The position numbers and the translations under genes are program-made. This document shows, piece by piece, positions 15,313-22,587 of a DNA stretch of 38,433 bases; within the stretch, counting starts at the first letter, position 1, and every line of letters starts with the position of its first letter. The notes under the pieces are model-generated. The model was not told the origin of the DNA, did no database searches, and saw nothing but the letters and a program-made list of their open reading frames with translations. The stretch spans positions 1 through 38,433 of the forward strand of contig CAZGRL010000030.1 of NCBI GenBank assembly GCA_964528155.1, given 5' to 3'. The stretch comes from G001797105 sp964528155 (GTDB lineage: Bacteria; Chloroflexota; Anaerolineae; Anaerolineales; E44-bin32).

Positions 15313-16359
15313 GTGAACATTGCAGAGGTTTTGCGCGGCTTGGCGTCGTTGTCGTGGGTTGCCGCACTTGTCATCATCGGACTGGCAGTCGTGCGCGCCG
15401 CGCGCGGTCAGGGTTTCAAGGCCGCCGGTACTCTGGTGGCGGCCGTGATCGTCGCGGCCTTGCTGCTCACTACAGCCGGGGCGGGGATGGTCTTCATCCA
15501 GCCTGAGGACAGAGGCATCGTGATCTCGGCCGTGGCGCCTGGTGGTTATCGGACGACGGCCCTGCTGCCGGGGCTGCATTGGGTGATTCCCTTCGCCGAG
15601 ACGGTCATTACCTACCCCATCTCGCGCCAGACATACACCATGTCGATCGCCAGCGAGGAAGGCGCGGTTCAAGGAGATGACTCGGTGTCGGCCCGAACTG
15701 CCGACGGTCAGGAGGTCTTGATAGACGCCTCGGTCATCTTCTCGATCGATCCTGATCGGATCATCGACGTGCACATCGCCTGGCAGAATCGCTACGACGT
15801 GGACCTGGTCCGACCTCTGGCGCGGGGGATCATCCGGGATGAGGCCGCCCAGTTCGGCGTCGAAGAAATCGTGAGCTCCAGGCGTCTTGAGTTGATCGAT
15901 GGCATACGAAGCAGGCTTACGGAGCGGCTTCAGGACAACGGAATCCTGCTCGGTGAATTCGTACTGCGTAACATCACCTTCACGCCGGAATACTCGGCAT
16001 CGGTCGAGCAGAAGCAGATCGCCGAGCAGCAGGCCGAGCAGGCCAGGCTGACGGTCGAGCAGCGGCGCCAGGAAGCGGAGCAGGCCCGCCAAGTGGCTCA
16101 AGGGCAGGCGGACGCCGCTGTGATCGCAGCTGAGGGGCGGGCCAAAGCCCGCGTGATTGAGGCCGAGGCCGAAGCGGAGGCTCTGCAGAAGATCGCCGGC
16201 GCGCTGCGCGACAATCCGGAAGTCTTGACGTTTGAGTACATCGACAAGCTGGCTCCGGGCATCCAGGTGATGCTCGTTCCGAGCAACTCCCCCTACCTGC
16301 TGCCGTTGCCGACGCTCGAGCCGACGGGTGAAGTGCCGACGCCGGCGCCGAGCGAGTAG
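15313..16359 (+). CDS. SPFH/Band 7 (prohibitin-like) membrane protein
   Basis: 348 residues from GTG 15313, five bases after GAGGAGG (15301-15307). Two hydrophobic segments (about 12-30 and 38-60) precede the Band 7 domain (about 65-245), with PEDRGIVIS, LLPGLHWVIPF, TADGQEVLIDASVIFSID and LRNITFTPEYSASVEQKQ. A long Ala/Glu/Gln-rich coiled coil (about 240-300) follows, then a Pro-rich tail. SPFH proteins form large membrane rings that organise microdomains and proteases. No NfeD or FtsH gene is adjacent. A canonical terminator follows 30 bases after the stop, so it is probably a single-gene unit. Confidence 0.92.
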   Translation: MNIAEVLRGLASLSWVAALVIIGLAVVRAARGQGFKAAGTLVAAVIVAALLLTTAGAGMVFIQPEDRGIVISAVAPGGYRTTALLPGLHWVIPFAETVITYPISRQTYTMSIASEEGAVQGDDSVSARTADGQEVLIDASVIFSIDPDRIIDVHIAWQNRYDVDLVRPLARGIIRDEAAQFGVEEIVSSRRLELIDGIRSRLTERLQDNGILLGEFVLRNITFTPEYSASVEQKQIAEQQAEQARLTVEQRRQEAEQARQVAQGQADAAVIAAEGRAKARVIEAEAEAEALQKIAGALRDNPEVLTFEYIDKLAPGIQVMLVPSNSPYLLPLPTLEPTGEVPTPAPSE

Positions 16360-16388
16360 GGAACAGGAACATCCAGGCGCAGATCAAA

Positions 16389-16434
16389 GCCTTCCGGAGC
16401 CTGCCCAGGCTCCGGAAGGCTTGTTTTGTTTCTT
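16389..16434 (+). terminator. Rho-independent terminator of the SPFH gene
   Basis: A perfect 13-bp stem (16389-16401 with 16408-16420, GCCTTCCGGAGCC) and 6-base loop are followed by TTGTTTTGTTTCTT. Confidence 0.92.
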
Positions 16435-16456
16435 GTCGCACTCCTGGGGGAAGGAA

Positions 16457-16509
16457 GGTTGTTTTGGGTGCATTGGGCGGAGGAGCCGCCCAATGCACCC
16501 AAAACAGCC
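16457..16509 (+). repeat. Long hairpin C (capped-hairpin family)
   Basis: A 24-bp stem (16457-16480 with 16486-16509, one T-G pair) whose apex is GGGCGG-AGGAG-CCGCCC. It lies 23 bases after a complete canonical terminator, so it is not needed to end the SPFH transcript. It has no T tract. Confidence 0.85.
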
Positions 16510-16566
16510 AGACCTGCTGTGCGGCGTGGAACATGCCCCAGGATGTGTTCGATTCTGCGACAAATC

Positions 16567-16596
16567 TTGTCCGAATTCGGAGGGCGGGCTTATACT
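16567..16596 (+). promoter_or_regulatory. Putative promoter of the formate dehydrogenase gene
   Basis: TTGTCC (16567-16572), an 18-base spacer, then TATACT (16591-16596). It lies downstream of hairpin C and about 42 bases before the likely GTG start. Confidence 0.55.
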
Positions 16597-16637
16597 TAGG
16601 CGGTCTCGGGTTCTTGAGCGGAAAGGCAGGGATCCTC

Positions 16638-18814
16638 GTGATCAGAGCTGATCGCATGGTCCGCAGTACATGCCCATATTGCGGCGTTGGTTGTCAGATC
16701 AACCTGCACATCAAGGATGAAGTCATCTATCGCGTGAGCGCGCCGTTTGAGGCCGCGCCCAACTACGGCATGCTTTGCGTGAAAGGGCGCTTCGGGACGG
16801 ACTACACGACGCATCCAGCCAGGCTTCGTTCCCCTCTTATCCGAGTCAACACAAATGAACCGCGCTCGGCCAAAGCCGTCTGGAGAGAGGCGAGTTGGGA
16901 TGAGGCCCTGGATTTGGTTGCCGACAGGCTGGCGGGCATCGTCCGGGAACACGGCGGCGACAGTATCGCCACCTTCGCCTGCGCCAAGGCCACTAATGAA
17001 GAAAACTACCTGCTCCAGAAGTTGACCCGGGCTGTGCTCGGCACCAACAATGTCGACCATTGTTCGAGGTTGTGTCATGCCGGCAGCGTTGCCGGTCTGC
17101 AGCTGGCCATCGGCTCGAGCGCCATGAGCAACTCGATCGCTGAGATGGAGCATCTCGAAACCTTCATCGTCACCGGATCGAACACGACTGAAACCCACCC
17201 CGTGATCAGCAACTTCCTCAAGCGGGCCGTGCGGCAGAACGGGGCCAAGTTGGTCGTGATCGATCCGCGCAAAGTCGAAATGACGGATTTCGCCACATTG
17301 TGGCTTCGGCAACGGTCGGGGACGGATGTGGCGGTGTGGCAGGCGATGGCGCATGTCGTCGTCAAAGAGGGGCTGTACAACAAGGCTTTTATCGAGGCCC
17401 GAACGGAGGGTTTCTCCGACTACGTGGAGTCGCTGGAGTCATCCACGCCGGAGTGGGCGGAAGAGGTGAGCGGCGTTCCAGCCGAGGACATCCGGCGTGC
17501 GGCGCGCATGTACGCCACCTCTGAAGCGGCTGCGGTTTATTGGGGGATGGGGATCAGCCAGAGCACACATGGGACAGACAACACGTTGGCCATCACCAAC
17601 CTGGCTTTGCTGTGTGGTCAGGTCGGGCGGCCCGGGACGGGCCTCAATCCTCTGCGCGGTCAGAACAACGTCCAGGGCTGCTCGGACAGCGGAGGGCTGC
17701 CGAACGTATACACCGCTTATCAGCGCGTGGATGACGACGACATCCGGGCGTCATTTGCCAGGGAATGGGCCAGACCCTCGCTGCCCCCGTCGCCGGGTCT
17801 GACGGTGACCGAGCTGGTCGACGGAGCGTTGAGCGGTGCGATCAAGGCCTTCTATGTCATGGGCGAGGACCCGCTCACAAGCGAGCCCAATCTGGCTCAC
17901 GCCCGCCATGCTTTGGAGGAACTGGAGTTCATCGTCTGCCAAGACATCTTCATGAATTCGACCCTTGAGCTGGCCGATGTGATCCTGCCGTCGTGCTCGT
18001 TCGCCGAGAAGGATGGCACTTTCACAAACTCCGATCGGTGGGTTCAGCGTGTTCGTCGCGCGATCCAACCGGGGGGTCAGAGTCGTCCTGACTGGGTGAT
18101 CATCTCCGACCTGGCTCTTCGACTCGAAGACCGGCTGGGTCTCACTCCGAGCGCCGGTTGGGAATACCATCATCCTGGCGATATCTGGGAAGAGATGCGC
18201 CGGGTGACACCCGACTTCCGCGGCATCACCTACGATCGGATCGATCGCGAAGGTGGCGTGCACTGGCCGTGCCCGGACATCGATCACCCTGGCACACCCT
18301 ACCTCTTCAGCGACGATTTCCCCCGAGGTCGAGGCAAGTTCTGGACCCTCGAGTACGGGACCGAAAGCGAACAGCCGGACGAGGAATACCCCTCATCCTA
18401 TCGACCGGTCGGGTGCTGTACCATTGGCATGGCGGCACGTTGAGCCGAAACTCGAAGTTGGACGAAATGTGGCCGGAGGCGATGGTCGAGCTACATCCCG
18501 ACGATGCGGCTGAGCTGGGGATCGGGACCGGTGATTGGCTCGAGGTTCGCTCGCGGCGCGGCGCCATTCATGTCAGAGCTCTCGTGAGCGGAAGATCGGG
18601 AAAAGGGATGGTCTTCATCCCCTTCCACTTTGTCGAGGCCGCGGCCAACGTACTGACGCTCAACAAGGTTGACCCGCGAGCGAAAATCCCCGATTTCAAA
18701 GTCTGTGCAGTCCGGCTAACCAAGACAGAACCTCCGGCCGGGCGCGATCCGGCCACCGCCCTTCCGCTGACGCAGCGAGGCGCCATCAAGGACCAGGCGG
18801 GGTTGATCCACTAG
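16638..18814 (+). CDS. Formate dehydrogenase alpha subunit (molybdopterin), interrupted by a 1-base frameshift
   Basis: About 725 residues once repaired, close to FdhF size. The N-terminal [4Fe-4S] site has Cys12, 15, 19 and 47 (TCPYCGVGCQ, GMLCVKGR). The Mo/W ligand is Cys146 in NVDHCSRLCHAGS, where selenoenzymes have selenocysteine. PGTGLNPLRGQNNVQG and DPLTSEPN are typical. The frame from the start ends at 18443 in an out-of-frame tail. Just after DEEYP, four Cs (18389-18392) stand where five are needed; with one more C the frame continues LILSTGRVLYHWHGGT and runs to 18814, giving the molybdopterin-dinucleotide-binding domain. GTG 16638 has AGG upstream, while ATG 16656 is the alternative. 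It lacks the NuoG-like N-terminal extension, and no partner NuoE/F-type genes are adjacent. Confidence 0.88.
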
Positions 18815-18908
18815 CGCAACGCCCTCGATCTACCGATCATATCGTCTGCGCTCCCTGCGCGGACGCCATCTATCCGGCTGTCAGATCCGCCGCGGCACTC
18901 GACTTTCG

Positions 18909-18940
18909 TTGACGGCGCCAGCTTGACCTTTTCATATATT
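18909..18940 (+). promoter_or_regulatory. Candidate promoter region of the dehydrogenase gene
   Basis: TTGACG (18909-18914) precedes an AT-rich CATATATTATTG block beginning at 18933. Exact spacing is ambiguous: 18 bases to CATATA or 20 to TATATT. Confidence 0.4.
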
Positions 18941-18992
18941 ATTGATCCATCACCGCCATGAACGAACCACGACCATCCATCAGGAGGGATGC

Positions 18993-19874
18993 ATGACGGA
19001 TCAGAGGAAGGCGCAGGTTGCCGTACTGGGTACAGGTTTGATGGGGAGGGCAATGGCGGAGAAACTGCTCGCCGCCGGCCACCCGGTGACAGTTTTCAAC
19101 CGAACGCGCGACAAGGCGCAGCCGCTGATCGAGCTCGGGGCGACCGTAGTCGACCAGGCCGGCGATGCGATCGAGCGATGCGAGTGCATCATCCTGATGC
19201 TGGCCGACATTGCCGCGATCCAGGAGACCCTTCTCGCGCCTCGATCTAAGGAGAAGCTGAAGGGCAAGACCGTCATTCAAATGGGCACGATCGGGCCGGG
19301 TCAAAGTCAGTTGGTGCAGGCGGAAGTCTTCGGCAGCGGAGGAGACTACCTCGAAGCTCCTGTTCTGGGGAGCACGCCTCAGGTTGAGGCTGGCGAGCTG
19401 ATCGTCATGGTCGGCGCCGAGCCGGAACAGTACGACCGTTGGAAAACATTGCTCACAACCTTCGATCCCGAGCCCAAGTTTATCGGACCGGTGGGAAGCG
19501 CCGCTGCGCTGAAACTGGCGCTCAACAATCTCATCGGCTCCCTGACGATGGCCTTCTCACTGAGCCTGGCGATCGTGCTCAAGGAGGAGATCTCGGTGGA
19601 GACCTTCATGCGAATCCTGAGGAGCAGCGCACTTTACGCTCCGACCTTCGATAAGAAACTGATGCGCATGTTGGAGCGGGATTTCCGAGATCCGCACTTC
19701 CCGGGCCGCTTGATGCTGAAGGACATGAACCTTGTCGCGGCAGAAGCGCGCCGGCTCGGATTGCAGATGTTTGCCGTAGAGGGAGTTCGGCAGGCGTTGG
19801 AGCGTACCGTCGAGATGGGGTTTGGTGAGGATGATTACTCGGCCATGTACAACGCGGTCAATCCAGCGACGTGA
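18993..19874 (+). CDS. NAD(P)-binding beta-hydroxyacid dehydrogenase (6PGDH/HIBADH family)
   Basis: 293 residues from ATG 18993, with AGGAGGGA at 18982-18989. The N-terminal Rossmann fold carries LGTGLMGRAMAEKLLAAGH and VTVFNRT, which favours NADP over NAD because of the Arg after the second strand. The catalytic Lys is in GSAAALKLALNNL, and the substrate-side motif is EAPVLGSTPQVEAGEL. The C-terminal helical domain is complete (MLKDMNLVAAEARRLG). Relatives reduce succinic or glyoxylic semialdehydes, or oxidise 3-hydroxyisobutyrate; the substrate cannot be fixed. It is not clearly in an operon with the formate dehydrogenase gene, since 178 bases separate them. Confidence 0.9.
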   Translation: MTDQRKAQVAVLGTGLMGRAMAEKLLAAGHPVTVFNRTRDKAQPLIELGATVVDQAGDAIERCECIILMLADIAAIQETLLAPRSKEKLKGKTVIQMGTIGPGQSQLVQAEVFGSGGDYLEAPVLGSTPQVEAGELIVMVGAEPEQYDRWKTLLTTFDPEPKFIGPVGSAAALKLALNNLIGSLTMAFSLSLAIVLKEEISVETFMRILRSSALYAPTFDKKLMRMLERDFRDPHFPGRLMLKDMNLVAAEARRLGLQMFAVEGVRQALERTVEMGFGEDDYSAMYNAVNPAT

Positions 19875-19948
19875 GCCGGGTGAGGCAGAAATCCTTTCGG
19901 AAGAGGATCAACGGAACCTGGACAGCCGTAACACCGGCCGGGACATGG

Positions 19949-20449
19949 CTAGAGGAAGAGCGTGTCCTGCCAGCGAATGGTGGCTATCCTGGGCGGGATG
20001 AGGAACGTTTCGGCGAAGCCACGGATGTCCCTTCGCTGACGTCGATAGGCATCGACGAGCTGATCCGGCGCCAGGAGGACGCGGGCAAAGTAATTTTGGG
20101 AATCCCAGAAATCCTTGAAGATGAATTCGGGCAACCCCAGGTGGCGACCGTACTGGCAGCCGCACATGACGATCATGGCCTCGCGCGCAAGGGTGAAACG
20201 GCGCTCTTCCAGCGGCAAGTCGTAGGGGATTCGGATCTGGAAATCATCCTCGATCGGGGGAACCGCGGTGAGGTCCCAACCGGTCGGTCCGGCGTCGATG
20301 ACCCCGAATACGTCGGCGTACACCGCCGGAGGGTGTCGAAGCAAGTTCTCGATCCATACGGGTGGACTCGACACGCCAAGGTGTGAAACGAGTCCGATCG
20401 CCATATTCCGTAGAAACCAATGTCGTTCTTCGAGCGTAACCTGGGTCAT
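19949..20449 (-). CDS. Hypothetical protein, possible inactive ImmA/IrrE-like domain
   Basis: 166 residues from ATG 20449, chosen because AAGGTG lies just upstream; ATG 20494 is less likely. The stretch PLEERRFTLAREAMIVMCG aligns by eye with the ImmA/IrrE pattern ERRFTLAHELGH, and FARVLLAPDQLVDAYRR with the later FA.eLLMP block. The zinc motif HExxH is absent (REAMI here), so proteolysis is not expected if the relationship holds. No DNA-binding domain is seen. It is a single gene between a convergent dehydrogenase and a membrane protein. The similarity is tentative. Confidence 0.6.
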   Translation of the reverse strand: MTQVTLEERHWFLRNMAIGLVSHLGVSSPPVWIENLLRHPPAVYADVFGVIDAGPTGWDLTAVPPIEDDFQIRIPYDLPLEERRFTLAREAMIVMCGCQYGRHLGLPEFIFKDFWDSQNYFARVLLAPDQLVDAYRRQRRDIRGFAETFLIPPRIATIRWQDTLFL

Positions 20450-20679
20450 GGACACCTTTTTCCCCCATGAGCGGCGCGTTAATGGGTGTGCCATGATTCT
20501 AAACTCCCGGTCATCGGGGCGGCCTTACACCCGGCTTACAGCTTGTGTCGGCGAATGCGCTGGATCTGGTGCGGTGGAGCGTAGAACCCGCGTTGTTGAA
20601 GCTAATTTGAGGCCGGGGCTGGCGTGTCGTTCGAGATCGTGCCCGGTGACAGTTCCCGGACCGTCAATGCGGATCGGCC

Positions 20680-22173
20680 CTAGTCGTCCCACCCGGGGAG
20701 GCTGGCGCTGATGCTTCCCACATCGTAGTAGCGCTCGGCGCAATTGTTGTACCAGTAGCCCGGATCAGGGGACAGCTCAGCCACGGACGGGATGATGTGG
20801 TCGAGCCGCACCACGGCGATCTCGGACTGGCCGCGGCCTCGCGCTTGGCGGATGGCGAGATCTCTGGCGTCCCAAAATGAAGCCCACTTCCGGTAGTGCG
20901 GAAGGTCCGTCACAATCCCCGGGACGGCCTGAAGCGGGTAGAAGCAGCAGATGGCGATGAACAAGCCGGCTAGAAAAGGAAGCCATCTTGCCATTGTCTT
21001 TCGCGCCGACCTCAGGACAACCACGGCGCGGCCGATCTCGGCGCCCGTGACCGCGGCGGCGATGACCGTCACGTATCGAGCTACTACCATGGCTCGGGCC
21101 ACCGGATAGCCGGATTGGGCATACGCGCTCGGAGCGACGCAGCACACGATCAGCAGGAAGGCTGTGCTGGGGATGAGGACGGCCACCAGGACAAGTCGTC
21201 GAACCGGGTGTGCATCCTGTGGCGACGCGCTCGAAAGCCACAATGCGACCAGCCCGGCGACAGCCAAAACGATCACCAGATGCGGGATGAATGCGTGATT
21301 CACCGTGGCGTGGACAAAGAGATATGCGTTCTGGAAGGACATCGCCACCAAGGCGGGAAGCGATGGAGGCTCGGGCAGCTGCAACTGTGCTTGGCGGATG
21401 CTGTTGATCGGCGAGGCGATCAACAGAGCCATCGCGATCAGGGACGACGACAACGCCACGACGAGGGGGAGAATGCCACTCATTCCCTGCCCCGTCCGGC
21501 GCAGACGAGAGACCAGATATGCGATCAGTCCCAATCCCAGATAACCGACCTGAAACGCCACGCCTGTCTCGGAGAACCCCCCTGCGAGGAGTGCGACGGC
21601 CGCGATCCCGATCAAGCCCAATGGGGACCTCCTGACTGGACGCATCTGCCTCACAACCATGCCCACGAGGAAGGTGTTGGTGATGAGGGGCGCGAGGTAG
21701 GGCAACATGCCCGAGCGCCAATACAGAACCTGGTCGAGTTCGGGCGTCAAGTACAGCGTATAGAACACGAGCAATGCCGAAGTCAACGCCAACCCGAGGC
21801 CCAATCCCCGCCGGTCCTCCAGGCGAGGATGGCTCCTCAGAGCGAAGACTACAGCGCCGAGCCACAGGGCGATCGCCAGGGCCGGCAGGGCGCCGGCGCT
21901 GCGTGGGCCAAGCAGACCACTTAGCCCTGATAGCAGGGTCAGTGCGTAGCGGTTGCCGGAGTAATTCGTGACCGACATGTACGATTCCCACTGGGCGCGC
22001 CAGAACCCGCGCTGGGACAACTCGGCGGCGTAGCAGAAATCATCGCCGCTGTAGCGCATGAATGTCCCGGTATACGCATACCCGATGAGAGGCAGCACCA
22101 AAGCGATGACGGCGATCGTCATGGCAGTGGAATGAGTCGATCGGAAGATGGAGCTCGGGCTCTTCCCGGTCAC
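20680..22173 (-). CDS. Polytopic membrane protein, DUF6056/glycosyltransferase-like
   Basis: 497 residues from GTG 22173, or ATG 22122 if the first TM helix begins the protein. It has about 10-12 hydrophobic helices, and the first loop reads MRYSGDDFCYAAELSQRG. The early DD in an extracytoplasmic loop, followed by NYSGNRY, is the pattern of DUF6056 and related GT-C-fold proteins, which use polyprenyl-linked sugars. A short C-terminal soluble part contains LDHIIPSVAELSPDPGYWYNNCAERYY. The reaction is not established. There is no strong ribosome site at either start and no operon partner nearby. Confidence 0.75.
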   Translation of the reverse strand: MTGKSPSSIFRSTHSTAMTIAVIALVLPLIGYAYTGTFMRYSGDDFCYAAELSQRGFWRAQWESYMSVTNYSGNRYALTLLSGLSGLLGPRSAGALPALAIALWLGAVVFALRSHPRLEDRRGLGLGLALTSALLVFYTLYLTPELDQVLYWRSGMLPYLAPLITNTFLVGMVVRQMRPVRRSPLGLIGIAAVALLAGGFSETGVAFQVGYLGLGLIAYLVSRLRRTGQGMSGILPLVVALSSSLIAMALLIASPINSIRQAQLQLPEPPSLPALVAMSFQNAYLFVHATVNHAFIPHLVIVLAVAGLVALWLSSASPQDAHPVRRLVLVAVLIPSTAFLLIVCCVAPSAYAQSGYPVARAMVVARYVTVIAAAVTGAEIGRAVVVLRSARKTMARWLPFLAGLFIAICCFYPLQAVPGIVTDLPHYRKWASFWDARDLAIRQARGRGQSEIAVVRLDHIIPSVAELSPDPGYWYNNCAERYYDVGSISASLPGWDD

Positions 22174-22288
22174 GTTTGCGTCTGTATGACGCCGAGAGGA
22201 TGACAGGTCGCCGCTCGGCGGCGTGAATGAGATGTGGGCTGGCTCCCCTGGAGAACGGAGCTGCGATCCTGCCTGAGGTGGGAGCTCA

Positions 22289-22438
22289 CTATCTTAGAAA
22301 GCGCGCGATGAAAAGTTCGGCCCAACGGATGGCCGGCTCATGGAGCTGCAGGAGGAACACGGCGAATGCCAGCAGCAGGATCGTGGCGGCGAGGATTGCG
22401 TAGAGAGGCAGACGCAGCTTGGGGTTGCTCTTGGACAT
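22289..22438 (-). CDS. Small single-pass membrane protein (49 aa)
   Basis: The reverse-strand frame reads MSKSNPKLRLPLYAILAATI and continues through a hydrophobic helix to LHEPAIRWAELFIARFLR. A basic N-terminus, one helix (about 12-31) and an amphipathic tail are clear. TACAAT (22453-22448) lies only nine bases before the ATG, so the transcript may be leaderless; no ribosome site is seen. It sits between ComEC and the DUF6056-like gene on the same strand. The function is unknown, and it could be a chance frame, though composition and topology look real. Confidence 0.55.
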   Translation of the reverse strand: MSKSNPKLRLPLYAILAATILLLAFAVFLLQLHEPAIRWAELFIARFLR

Positions 22439-22587
22439 TTTCGGGGGATTGTATCACCGCCGGGCTGCCGAAGTTGTGTCTGACGGGTCGCAAGCAGCCA
22501 TCCGTCTTGGGTGGTGGAAGCGTGAGAAGCGTGGCGGGTCCAGCCGGAATCAATGTCCATCGCCTACAGTGTAGCCGGCGCGGCCGA

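Noticed and set aside
15313..16101. Reverse-strand open frames opposite the SPFH gene and other genes
   Set aside because: They are His/Arg/Asp-rich shadows typical of high-GC DNA and have no family features.
16464..16637. Longer N-terminus of the formate dehydrogenase alpha subunit
   Set aside because: This part of the frame encodes hairpin C and the promoter at 16567-16596. It shows no family similarity, and the FeS motif begins soon after GTG 16638.
18389..18395. Programmed -1 frameshift in the formate dehydrogenase gene
   Set aside because: The local sequence (ACCCCTC) is not a standard X-XXY-YYZ slip site and I see no stimulatory structure. A one-base loss in a C run is simpler.
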